A DNA stretch of 64,000 nt from Blumeriella jaapii (Eukaryota; Ascomycota; Leotiomycetes; Helotiales; Drepanopezizaceae): the NCBI GenBank assembly GCA_009599575.1, contig VWND01000064.1, positions 868,001 through 932,000 of the forward strand. The letters run 5' to 3'. A program made the translations under genes and the position numbers. Positions 43,661 to 56,100 of this stretch are shown here, piece after piece. The first letter of the stretch is position 1. Every line of letters starts with the position of its first letter. The notes beneath the pieces were generated by a model. That model worked only from the letters and a program-made list of their open reading frames with translations, did not search any database and was not told the origin of the DNA.

Positions 43661-44816
43661 GCATTCGGTTGGAGTCACGGCGCTGGTTGCGGCTGATACG
43701 TTTGTGGTCAAGATAAGGTTATGGTAAGGGTAAATAACGTGACTATGAATCACGTGATAGAAGAGGGTGCACTGGCACCCACTACTGTACTGTACTGTAC
43801 ATATCTTCTCACGCCAGGCGCATTCTTCCCTCGGGGTTTTTTCTTCCACCTACGACGCGTAGGGTTAGATCAATACGGTAAAGATCACTCTGACCCTAGC
43901 CGTGACAGATGGACCGAGAAAATTCACCAGAAATCAATGCGAAAGCTGACTTGTTCCCCATGCGCGTTAATTTTTGCTTTAAGCTCTGGCGGGCCTCTTC
44001 TGTCCGGGGTTCGGTTCTCGGCGATCGCATCACGTCACGTAAAGAGGTTCGGTGGAGGTTCACTACCTGCAGTACAGTACGGGACAAGTTACGGGGTTCA
44101 ATTCTCCGTTCCGAAATGCTCTTTTTTTCAATCTTTCTTCGTAGCTGTTAGTCAGTCTTCACTTTGCCTCTGGGGATGTGATATTGAAGAACATACAAGG
44201 GAAGCAATAAACGTCGCATGCCATACCTGACTGACCTCTATTTGTGAAGATACAAATAGGTCTAATTAGCGGCATTGTCCTGTAGCTTGTTTTTGTATTG
44301 CAAGCATAGACAGAGCATAATGCATCGAGGTGACTCCATATACTCCATCCACCAAGTGCTATGTTTGATTACGAAAATGGAATGTTCAAAAATGATACTG
44401 AGGGTGTGTGTACCTGAGACACAGCTATTCCGAGCTTCCGGCGAACAAATTTGAGCCGCGCGAAATCGAGAGCCATCAATCGAGTTATTGGAAGAGGTTT
44501 ACCTGATAAAAATTGGGCTTTCGAGCAAGGTCACAAACCAAATGAGTGATCGAGTAAGATCCTAGAAAATTCGAATCTTTCAATGTTATGATGTCCTCAG
44601 CTTATCTGGCGAGAAGTGCAGTGTCTAATCACATGACTCGTCCTTATCACAAGCGAAGGTCACAATCGCGTTGAACGTCAGCGAGGCTTCACTTCAGCCT
44701 TCATACATCGACGACGATGTACGCTGCCAAAATCTCCTTACAGATTTGGTTTTGAGATCGTCGATTATGACTTCCGACTAAAACAATCCACCTCTCCCTA
44801 CAGACCAGCGCCCGCC
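43661..44816. other. Intergenic DNA and 5' flank of the Far11 gene
   Basis: Contains a CTGTACTGTACTGTAC tract near 43785-43800. No gene seen. The last 100 bp before the ATG form an ordinary leader. Confidence 0.4.
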
Positions 44817-47800
44817 ATGGCCTCCGTCTGGTCTGAGAAGACGGCTCCAGAGCCAGTGCCCAAGGACATCGCTGATGTCGCAGACACTGGCCTCGCAGAT
44901 GTTGGCCTGCCCCCTCCTCAACTCACGAATGCGCAGCCTACGAGCGTGCCCATGGGCCGTCCGCAACTTCAGCGCAATCAACCTGCACCGCCTCCGCCTC
45001 ATCAGCCGCCGCCGCCTCCGACACCGAACCCGAATGATTCTCTTTCTCTGATGCAGCTGCGGCGCGTCGTTACCGAGTTCCCAAAGATTGACGCTACCTC
45101 GTATGCATTCACGTATGCAGATACTGCTTCCTTCGAGGAAGAGGTAGACGAATGGTTCTCTTACAATGATGCCGAATACAAGAGGTTGCAATGGGCGAGA
45201 GACACGTTCGAGAGACGGTGGAAGAAAGCTTCGGTGAAGCCATGGATAGAGTCTGACGATCGCTTCAAGTTTGTCGAGCGTGAGGTAAATGGTCTACACG
45301 CCACGGACCTGCGAAGGCGCTGCAAGAGCTTGCAGACGATTTTACATATAATTCTGGGAGTTTGGCACGAAAGTGCCGGTACCATGTCGGACGAAGTCAC
45401 AGACGCTAAGACCAAAGCTACGCCAAGGCAGCTGGAGCAGATGAAGCTTGGCTTGTCTATGGTAGCAGAAGCCGGGGGAATTTCTCTGGCTTTTCAGGTT
45501 ATGCAAAATGCCCTCAAGATGCTATGGTAAGATAATGCCCAGCATCCCCCGAACTTTGCTGATGTACTAGGGATGATGATTTCAGAGATTCAAGATTACT
45601 TGAAGAGGACATACCCTATATTCAAGACGAGCTTGACAATGTGACTACCATCATGTATCTGATCATAGAAGGAATTCGTGATGATCCGGTTGGCCTGGCA
45701 TCTGCTCGTGAAAGATTGTGTATGTCGCTCTACCTCGTTGAGAGCAGCTCTAACCATTGCAGTGGAATTGAACGTGGTCGAATACATGATGAATATCACT
45801 GCCAGACTCCGGTGGGACGAGTCTAATGAACTTCCGCAAACAAGAGTAAGTTGTGCGCATGTTTGAAAGACAACTCTGACAGTCTTAGATCTTTCTTCTT
45901 TTCTGGAAGTCAATCCTAGTCATATTTGGTGGCACTGCTGCGATTGAGGATGTCAAAAACGCTACTAGCGAACTGAGACATGTTGATGGCGACGGTGGTA
46001 AGCTCATCACAGCGTCGCCTCTCGATTACCATATTTTCCGGCAGGAAATCACTTCCAAGTACCCCGCATATACCCCTCCTCCACCGCTTTTACCTCTCGA
46101 GCCCGACAACAACTCCATTCTCCCGCCACTTCCGAACAGATCTAGTAGGGCAAATGGATCTAATGGAATCATACCTCCACCGATGAACGTCAATAGTAGT
46201 GGAGCCTCGATCCTGCATCAACCAGTGCACATCGCCACGCCAGCACCATCTCCCCCTCCGTCTCCTCCTGTAGGCGGAAAAGCAGGCAAGAAGCAAAATT
46301 ATCAAACAAACCAAAATTTCCCCTTCATGTACCCGCCATTGGACAGCACCAGTAATACTTCCGGAGGCTCTGGTGCGGCTGGGCTGCAAGGACAGCTTGT
46401 TGGGCGAAGATGGGAAGGGAGCGATATACCTAAGTCGATTCTCGAAGCCGGAGACCTGTTTGCAAAACGGATGCGCATGACGAGGGCCATGCGACAGCTG
46501 TGGGACGAGCGAGAAAAGTACTTGAAGTTTGAACGAGGTTGGGATGGGGAAGATGACGACATCGAAGAGCTTGATCTGGATACTATTCTTTCCAAGAAGC
46601 TTTCGCTTCAAGAAACCAAGCACATCAAGCCTGAAGTCGATTACGGACCCAATGTTGACATTGGCGAGGATGCGAAGAAGAAGCTTGATATGATAGAGCA
46701 ACTATACGTAAGCATTCTAGCTCGTGATTTGACACCATGCTGAGAGTCTTGAAGCAAGATTCAATGCCGCATTTGCAGTCACTGGTGATAGTGCTGCTGA
46801 AAGCCATCCTGGCAAATGTCACCGCACTCATCACCCAACCGATGGGACAGCAGCAAGCTCAAGCACCCTCGTACCGTACCGATGGAAATCAACGTGGTAA
46901 TAGACCGCAAGGCCAGAACCAACAACAAGACCCCGCCAGTGTCCCCCTTCCAAACACAGTCGATCCCTCTGAATTGCCGATCGAAGAGACCGAGGCGCTG
47001 CGTTCAAGAGAGATCACAGCCAAAGCGGTGTCTGGAATACTGCTCACTTTGCTGAAGTGGTTTAAAGTTTCGCGTATGCTTCCCACATCTTCATACCTCT
47101 CAGTCACTGACACTCCAAGACATTCTGAAATTTGAGTATCTCACTCAACTTTTGCTCGACTCGAACTACCTTCCTCTTGTGCTAAAGCTATTCGCCCATC
47201 AGGACATCGACAAGGTTGTGGACAGCAGAACCGACCGTAATGAAATGAAGTATGTTCTACCTTAGCGTCTTCTACCCTGCGCTGACCGGTCTCAGCTACT
47301 TTGCCTTCTGCAATGCGCATAGCAAAAATTCCCCCGTTGAACCTGAGCCCGTTAGTCTCGAAGCCGATGAGGAAAGCGAAGACGACGCCGCACCTCCCGC
47401 TATCAAGCTCCGTCGTGATCCCATCGATGGCGCCGGCGACAAGCTTCCAGCTCTTGCCTTTCAAGAAGGCCAGCACGCCGGTAAACGTCCCGACATCGAG
47501 GAGCTTGGCTTCCCGGCCACGCAGACGCCTTACCCCGAGGAGCCCATCACCGAATTTTCGTGGCGCAACTTTTACTCGTCGATCAACTTCTTGCGCATCA
47601 TGCAAAAGATATGCAAGAACAAAGCGCACCGGAATCTACTACTTGTGCAGTACAAGTCCTCTAATATCCTGAAGAAGTCGCTCAAGATTCCTCAACCGGA
47701 GCTCAGACTTTACACTCTCAAGTTGTTCAAGAATCAAGTTCCCTACTGTGGGCGAAAGTGGCGGCAGGGTAACATGCGCGTCATCACTGCCGTGTACCTA

Positions 47801-48079
47801 CACTGCCGTCCAGAGTTGCGAGATGATTGGCTGGCTGGTAGCGACGTCGACGCCGAGGTTGAGGAGGCTCTCCCGCTGGAGCAGGCGCTGCGTGCATTGA
47901 CCCACTGGCATAATATCAAGCGGTACCCAGAGCAAATGGGCGCCGACACGAAGCTGCAGGAGGCGGAACACGATTTTTTCGTGAGGGAGCTCGAGAAGAT
48001 GGAGTTGGTCGAGGAGGGCTTTGATGGAGAGAGCGTGGCGGATAGTGGGTGGGATGGAGTTGGCAATGGTTGGGGATGA
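44817..48079 (+). CDS. FAR11: STRIPAK complex subunit Far11 / STRIP1-2 homologue (PRO22, HAM-2)
   Basis: Seven exons: 44817-45526, 45571-45719, 45763-45845, 45889-46707, 46755-47073, 47120-47249 and 47296-48079, giving 997 residues. The introns are 43-47 bp; most have clean GTAAGN/GTATGY donors, and the acceptor at 46754 is the least certain. The N-terminal 90 residues are proline-rich. An N1221 domain follows (residues about 90-400, with FEEEVDEWFSYNDA and TTIMYLIIEGIRDDP). After a proline/serine-rich linker a DUF3402 domain runs to near the end (YLTQLLLDSNYLPLVLKLF, FFVRELEKMELVE). That two-domain layout defines the Far11/STRIP family. It is known to scaffold the PP2A-containing STRIPAK complex, which in filamentous ascomycetes is needed for hyphal fusion and fruiting-body development. 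It is a peripheral ER/nuclear-envelope protein by family. Confidence 0.9.
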
Positions 48080-48645
48080 TGAAAGAAGTGAGAGATAGCA
48101 AATATGTGCGTGTGGTGTAAGGTGCGCCGCTGTTCGCGTTGGTGAGTCGCTACATACCTAATTGGTGACTGATTGAAACACTACAGAATGTGTCTTTTTT
48201 TACTGCATGTTTACATGTGTGAGTGAGACTTTAGGGACTGTGTATCACACTTGCTTTAAAACAAGCCGTGACGAGGTGAGTGGCTCCTGATTATGTCAAG
48301 TTGCTCAGGTCAGTACATGTACCTTTTGATATATGGAATGGGTCTACAGAATCAAGCCTAGTGTTTGGTAGATTGAGCGGCCCGAGGCAACCACCGAGGA
48401 TAGATGCAACTGCTTCACCAGCGCAGAAATCTTTCAAGTCATCAACCCATCAACAGCAGCTTTCCTACTCTCTCCGGCCGTCTTTTTGTTTGTTTGTTTG
48501 TTTTAGCTTTTACGCCAAGGTGCCTCAGCTGCAGGTGAAGCCTCTTTCTCTCCGCTCTACTGGTTCTTTCTCTCAAAGCTACTGTTAAGTCTCTAGTTTC
48601 ACGCAGCAGCTTGCTATTCACAGAGCACTCGACGAGGGAGAAACT
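48080..48645. other. Intergenic DNA between convergent genes
   Basis: The 3' flanks of the Far11 gene and the minus-strand orphan gene meet here. It has TTTGTTTGTTTG units near 48486-48502. No gene seen. Confidence 0.4.
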
Positions 48646-50437
48646 TCATCCAAGCTGTACCCGCGCAAGTTGCTGTGCTAGGGTCCAAGCCGGATAATAC
48701 ACCACATCCCAAAAGCCGACGTACACCCATTTATAAAAAGGCTCGCTAGTCCTCACCAAATCCCTCAGTACGATCCAAAGCTCTCGCCGCTTCCTGTCTC
48801 TCGCGCCTACGAGGTACGGTCCGCCAGCGATTAGGCATTTGGTGTAGTTCCCCTCGAGCTGCATAATGAACGCCAGATCCGGGAAGCGGTCCGCGCGAGG
48901 CTCTTGCAACAACTGCGCGACTTTTAAAGTATCGGACAGTCCGGCTAGTTTCACCATCACCAATGTCAGCCTCGTTCGCAAAGTGCGATTGCGAAGAAAA
49001 GTGCAGGGAGGAGCGCAAGGTGGCATAGTAAGGAGGTACTTACTCTGCGTCAGCCTGTTGAACTGCCCATCAAAGTCTAACGATTCCGGCGCGCCCATCG
49101 AAACGAAAACCCGCGGCCTATGCGAGACCGGGTCCTCCTGGAACGTGCGGACGTGGTTCATGAGATTCAGTATCTCCTCGAGACACAGTCTTGGTCTCTC
49201 GGGAAACTCCTGGTGCAGAATGGTCTGGGCCATGATCGCCTCGAGCGAGGCGTTGACATGGAAGCGCTCCTGACGCCCAGGGTGGTACAGCGTTAGTTGC
49301 GGCCGGGTTTGCGTGCCGGGCAGGACGGACGTTTTGTCGTTGTTTTCTCTGTGTTGGGTTGGCGATATAAAGAACGGTCGGAAAGATGCTGGATACGTCG
49401 GTCCCGGAGCAGCCCAGAGGAAGCTGGTCTGGCCCAGAAAGGTCGGTAATGCAATATGAGCCTGACTTGGGATCCTTTGAGTCATTTCTGCTGCTGTACC
49501 TGTACCCTGTGGCATCATGTTTGGGGCCGTTTCCGACAAAGCATCGCCCAAGCTGGGCACGACATGATTCCACCCTGGATAGCCAACGCTACGCTCACCA
49601 CGACCAGTAAAGGGGTTAACATCTCGGCCGTTTTGTTGAGGGCCTTGTCCGAGGTTACTTTGAGGAGAGTCGCGCATGGAGTCGGGCTGGCCAATGCCAA
49701 AGGCAGGCAGGTCATGATTCCACTCTGACTTGTTGACGCTAGGCCCGCCACCAGCAGCGTAAGGATTCACATCTCGGAGATTTTGCTGAGGGACTTTTCC
49801 GAGGATCCTACGAGAAAAGTCGAGCATGGAACCGGGCCGGGCTGTAGACGCTCTTCCCCTCGTATACCTCAACCCTGTTCCTCTTCCTCGTGGTCTCAAC
49901 CCTCTTTCCCGAAACGACGCTCCTGGTCCTTTGGCACTGAGTGTTTGTGAATCCATGATGCGGCTGCCCAAATCCGCTGCCCATCCTTCTGGAGCAAGGA
50001 CTGCCTGCTTGTCCGGTGGAGAAGCTGATCGATTCCCAGGAACTTCTTGAGGAGATGGCCTTACCTGTCCTCCGAGACTATTGGAAGACAATTGCTGATT
50101 GAGAGCCGAACTGGTGGTATGACCCGTGTACGAGGCAGACCTAGCACTATGGAGGCCGCTACGAACTTCAAGTCTTTCTCGGTTCTGAATACTCCCATGA
50201 TAATCTCCATCGGCGGGTATCCCCTGTGCGTCATCAGCATCCTTACTTATTATTCCTCGGCGGGTGGTAACGACTTACCAGCTTAACCTTAACCTCGTCG
50301 GAGACAGCTCGGTCTTTGCTCAGGTCGGATGTTTCCTCTTCGATCGTGGGTGACGGTGGTGGAGGATCTGTGAAAATCGCATTCTGGACATCGTAGTAGA
50401 TAGAAGTATCCCACTCATCCCAGCTCTTTTCCGCCAT
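48646..50437 (-). CDS. Unrecognised fungal protein with an internal 50-residue duplication
   Basis: Two exons, 50437-50279 and 50223-48646, joined through a 55-bp intron with a GTAAGT donor and CACAG acceptor, giving 578 residues. I do not recognise the family. The N-terminal 50 residues are acidic (SWDEWDTSIYYDVQNAIF). Residues about 54-190 are polar and Ser/Gly/Arg-rich, probably disordered. Residues about 193-290 hold two copies of a 50-residue unit, each with PQQN-x-RDVNP then WNH-x2-P-x-(F/L)G. The C-terminal half (about 360-578) looks folded: LEAIMAQTILHQEFPERP, ILNLMNHVRTF, RRELWIVLRDLVRTSEPFYK and WVYVGFWDVVYY. A GTAAGTACC donor-like site at about 49057 could remove part of the region near residue 443, but the frame stays open without splicing. 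No signal peptide or clear membrane span. Confidence 0.7.
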
Positions 50438-53186
50438 CGTTGGCAGGCGGAGACTCTGGGTTGGGCAATCTTCATCTTATGCGAGCTGCGGCTGAGCTGA
50501 CTTATACACGTTTAGAAGAAAGATGGTTTCTGGAAGCTCGCGGGCTTTGTTGCTTTGGAGCCACCCCCTTCGCAGGAAGCTCTTTCTGGAGAAGAAAAGA
50601 AACGAAAACAAGGAGAAGAAATTGGAAAAGAGAAGAAGAAATAAAAAAGACATTCTCTTCATGTTTTGCTAACAATGCTATTCATGTCTGCCGCTCCGTT
50701 CTCTTTTTAACAATGGGGCTCTTTAGCCCGCCTTGAAGCAAACAGCTTTCTCCTTCTGCGAGAGACACAACCTAGTCTATCAATGTAACAATTTTTTCTA
50801 ACACCAGAATCGCCCAAAAAATAATACTTCCATCAGCCACCCCCAAAAAGAAGAGCCAGAAAATCCCACAGCAATCAAGCATTCAAAAGACCGCCCGGCA
50901 GTTCTACGAAACCAGAACGCCGCAGAAGATGAGAAAGAACCATTGGATTATCCTGGCGACGAGAAAGATTTTATTTACTGCACTCTATCCACCTTTCATA
51001 CTCTCTTAAAAATAGTTCGGATTACTCTTGATCAGCTTGTTTTGTTTATCAACACCAAGATTAGGCATCAGATAAGCTTTATTCACAACTTGTGTAAGTG
51101 CCGACCAAGTGAAACAATCTACTCTTTAATCAGTGGGTATTCAAGCTTGCAAAAAACATAACTTGTTGGACAATGGTGGCTACAATAGCGCTACATTGTC
51201 GCCTAAACGCTAGTCCTTCATTTTGTATATGTTTTTCTGTCAAATTTGTTCTGAAGTTTTAACTTAGCATTATTACGGCAATACGTACCTAGGGAGGGTT
51301 CATACCTCGCCTAGGATTCGCGAAAAACCATTCAGTTTTATGTAGACGTTGGGTTCTCACACCATTTCTTATCCTGAGAAAAGCGGGTGATTAGAATGAA
51401 CTTTTGATTAGTTCCTTTAGACACGATGTTCTGAAACTTCCTCGCCTTTGCTTTGCTACCGAAAAGTCGAAGTTTCTAGGCGCACTACGACATAGCTTGG
51501 TGATTAGAAAACAATCGATGGGATGCTGAAGCTGGATCGTTGCTACGTTGCCTTCTCGCCATTTCAAGGTCAAGCTATCACAACGCTCCAAGGTTTGAAA
51601 TGAAAACCTGCTTCCTGTTTGTCTGTCATCAGAACGCGATAGTACTAAAGGTAGTGGATCAGATTGCTCCTCAAAGAGAATGAATGGTTTTTTTCTTTTC
51701 ACAATATCTATCAAACTAACTAACAGCAGCATAATTTCATGCCATTTATTCATATCTCAACATGGATCACATAATCCCTCTTGTTCCGCACCTGCAGTGT
51801 CCTCACAGTTTTCACGGAACGAACCCCTAATCTCAATCCATTCCACCTATTCAAGTTTATCCCACCTTACCCTTCCCCGTTCAATCATCTCTAATCTCAT
51901 CTCAACGACCCTACCTTTTCGTTTCCCTTTTACCCAGATCTTCATGGCCCGTTTTCCGTTGCATTTCATCGAAACATCTAATCGACACGGATCCAACCCC
52001 CTTCAAAAAGCAAGCAAGCAAGCAATGGGTAATTCAAACCCTCCTGTACGAATCACCAACCCCCTTCCCCCCTTCTCAAAAAAAAAAAAAATGGATCCTC
52101 CAAAACGGTCTCTATCTAGTGCAACCAGACTCGATATCTCGATCTCGCCATATCGCAAGGCACTACCCACAACACCACCTCTTTCCAGAACCCAGTCCTC
52201 AATTTCCACCCCATGAATAAATAAGCCCGTATGTAAGTAGTAATTCATAGGCAAGCCTGTACTCCACGACAGTACTGTACACTACCTCGCAGCGTAGTCT
52301 CGTTGCGAATCGTGACCGAGATCCAAAGGAACCGTCGGTTAAGCTGCGATCCAACTAACTCCCACCGTCCTTCCGTAATGCCAGTTACGCACAAGATCCC
52401 GATCTGTTTGCAATGCCAGGACCGAGATTTCATACCTGAGACCCCATTTTGGAGATCAACACCACTCTTCCATCCCTCTCGAAAGTTCCCTCTACACGTG
52501 CCCCTCCCCTCCCCTCCCCATCACGCATCCACAACACGACTGAGCAGTTCAGTTCAGTTCAGATAAGCGAATACCTCTCCAAACCACTTTCCACTTCTTC
52601 TCCACTTCCGCTTCCATAAAATTCACAACCAAGTTCCAATCCGAATTCCAATTCTAATCCCAAGCTCATTTCAAGTTCAAAATACCTACCACCTACATAC
52701 CTACATACCTACATAGGTACCTACCTAGGTAATCCAGGGACAAAAAAGAATGATAGGCAAGGCCGAGCATGCAACGATGATGATACTGATATTCCATGCA
52801 CACACCTCCCCCTGCGATCCCCCATTCATTCTACATGCTATCCTATACTCCAATTTACAAGGCACATGCTAAACTACAGAAAGAAGTGTATCATTCGCCA
52901 CTGAGAGAAGAGCCCGACCAAACAACCCCCCCAACACCTCCCAGCATCAGCACCAGCACCAGCATCAGCTCGAGATGCAGAATACCATCTATGATACATT
53001 CCACCCTCCCCACCCTCCAAACCCAATACCAATGCACGCACGCACGCAGGCTTCAAAAGGTCTTCGAACCCAAAGATCCAAGAGCCCAAGATGGCCCCTC
53101 TTCTCACATACAAACACCTCCAGATTCACTATCCACTATCTAACATGCCCCATCCCAAGCCAAGCCAGTCCACGAACGAATTATCA
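50438..53186. other. Long intergenic stretch, no supportable gene
   Basis: About 2.7 kb of AT-leaning DNA with short frames only. It includes CCTACATACC/GGTACCTACCTAGGTA words at about 52685-52730, GCAAGCAAGCAA near 52010-52024 and CACGCACGCACG near 53036-53048. The right end holds the 3' flank of SEC16. Confidence 0.45.
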
Positions 53187-56100
53187 TCAAGAAGCCTTAT
53201 CCCCCATAACGTCCACGTACCTCGTCTTCTTCTTCGCACCCTTCTTGGCCGCCGCCCCCCCAGCTTTCCGCGGCACCGCCGGCCCGAGCAGATCATCGAT
53301 ACTGCTCGCGTTACTCATGCTGGTGCTGGGCCGACTGGGCGGCGCGCTGGGCGGGCCAGAGCCTCGCAGCGAGCTGTTGGATTGGCTGCGGTTCATGAGA
53401 GGCGGAGGAGCGCTGAGACCACCGCCGCCGGTGATGCCGTCGTCGCTTTGCGGGGACGGCGGGAAGCCCATGTGCGTGTTGTCGCTGACTGCTCTCTGCG
53501 CTAGCATCTGCGGAGCTCCGCCTATGGGCATGGGACGAGGTCCGCTCGTTGGCGGCCCGGCGGTTGGCGGTGACGCGCCAGGCGGTGCTTGCATGGGCGC
53601 AGAGGATGTACGAGGTGGTCCAGCAGATCGTGGTGGTGGCGGAGTAGAGCTCTTCGCTTGCACGTCGTCGGCGCCGGCTTTCTTGTTGACCCAGCGCTTG
53701 AGCTCAGGGTCGTAGTAGAAAGAGGATGCTTCGCCGAGCTTGGCCTTGATAGGCTTGTTGGGTGCGGCGGCTGTGTCTTGAGCTTCTTTCTTACTGCCAC
53801 CACCGAACCAGCCGAGACCCCAGCCTTTCTTTGCAGGAGCTGCCTCCTTGGCTTTTTGAGCTAGCGGCGTGTTAGTAGGAATTATGATAGCGAGGTGATA
53901 GAACTCACCATCGGCTTCGGCAGCCTTCCGGAAGGCTTCGTCCGCCTCCCTATCTTTCTCTGCCTTGGTCTTTTCCCTCGACGCAGGGGCAGCTTTGAGA
54001 CCTGGGATGTCATCGTCATCGTCATCCATGAACGATTTCTTCTTAGGCTTAGTCTCAACAGGAGAATCTGGCTCTTTGGGTTCGTAGGGGACGTAGCTGC
54101 TCGTCGGAGGCTCGTAACCACCACCTTGAGGCTCGTACGAAGGCGCCTCATAGCTGGCAGAAGCGGGGGGTTGATACCCAGCGGAAGGCGAGTCAAAGCT
54201 ATTTGAAGCCTGGGAGTCGATGTTCGAGGCAGATTGTTGCATATCCGAAGAACCTGAAGAGGGTTGCTGACTATCAAACGAGTTCAGGGGTTGCGGGATG
54301 GGGTACATGTTCGTCGGAGCTGGCTCAGTGACCGTATTCTGCGGTGCGTAGTTGGGAGAAGGCTCGTAAGACGAGCCTGGGTTGCCGTAAGGTGTGTATG
54401 GTGACTGTGGGACGAAGCTAGCCACTTGGGGCGTGTAGCTGTTACCCAAGTTACTAAGATGACTGCTCAGCCCGTAGTCAGATGTTTGTCTTGGAGGATC
54501 ATATCTCCTGAATTCGCCCGATGGTCTTTCCTCGAGTGATGTTCGTGGCTGAGATCCATATGACGCCCCTGATTGCATTTCGTGATTGACGTAAGACGAA
54601 GCCCCAGGGGCATACCTCGAGCTAGCTTGATTGACTGCCATGGGTGCGCTTCCGTTGGCCACAAAGCTACCATTTTGAGCACCGTAGACGTCAGGAAACG
54701 ATGGCGACCTGCTAATCGTTGGCGTTCCGCTAGCGATTCTGGAGAATGGGCCAACATCAGGGGCATTGCCAGCGCTTGAGCCAGACGCAGCCGAGTCGGC
54801 TTCATCACCCGCAACGAACTTGTTGAAGGTAGCCCAGACCGAACCCTTGGCTTTGTCCATGCTCGGCTTGGAGATCCATGAAGTTGTCCCGTCCTTGGGT
54901 GAATGCTTTAATCGTTTACTCAGATCCTCAAGCTCGGATACCAGGAGGGAGTGATGATATGGTGATCTCCTGGTTTGAGATGTGACAGAGGCGGCGATAG
55001 ATTCGCAGTATTGCAAAGCTTTGTCTATGAAGCCGTACTCTGCAAGAATCTTGGCATGCTGCAGTTTGTAAACTGCAAGGTGAGGGCTAGAGATAGCAAC
55101 ATTCGAGTTGCTGGACAGCGTCGCTCCATACTCAAAGACTTCGCTGAGCAGGATCGGCTCCAACTCTCTGTCAAAGTCAAAGGGCTGTCTCAACTGATCG
55201 GAGCCAACGAGCACAATACTTGCTTGAGGATCGTCAATACCACCAAATATTGACAGGCTGCGAGCAAAGAGAAAACAGATATGAGCTGCCTCTGCTCTGC
55301 CATAGCCGGAGAGAAGTTTGCCTAAGGCTTTTAAAGCTTGACTGTCATCTGTGCTGCGATTGCTCAACACGAGCCCGATGGTCTCCCGCCATCTGTCAAG
55401 ACCATCCATGGCATCCTTTGATGGGCCTGTTGTTTGCGAAGTGCTAACCATCTGGCAGCCAGCTCGAGCTGAGGGCGGCACAAGCTCGTCTATGCTTTCT
55501 TCGAAATTGCCTGCGAAAATCTCATACAGAGCAGCAAGTGGCTCGACATTGTCACCAATGATCTTGACTTCCTTTTGTACGAACTCTTGGGCTACCCGTT
55601 TATAGAGATCTCTCGAAACCGTGTTAGAGATAAGTAGAGCGTGCGCCCATAAGCGTTTGTCGACAGCATCCCACACAGCCTTCTCGCGATCGCCACGCAG
55701 TAAATGCTTTCTTAGTTGATCAACAGCTGCAGGGTCCACAGGATCTGTCTTAGAGGCAGTGCTTGACGATTGCTGGATACCAGAAAGATCTGCACCCGTG
55801 GCATACAACGGCCCAGAAGCTCCCTGATCTTCATCAAGTCCTGGCGAGAGGACAGCTCGAACAGCCTGATCGACGACTGCACTGCCCTCCAGGGTGCCAT
55901 CATGCTCAATGAAAACTCGGAGAATTTTCCAGAGCAGTACTCGCTCTTCAACGCGCTTGTCTTCGTGTGACAGTGTCTGGACCGTTCGCATGTAAGATGC
56001 ATTTTGCTCCAAAACCTCGATACCAGATGCCAGCCATGCCAGGACGTCCTTCTTCTTTGACTTGCCCTTCAACGGACCAGGAAAGCTAGCAAGGTGTTCT

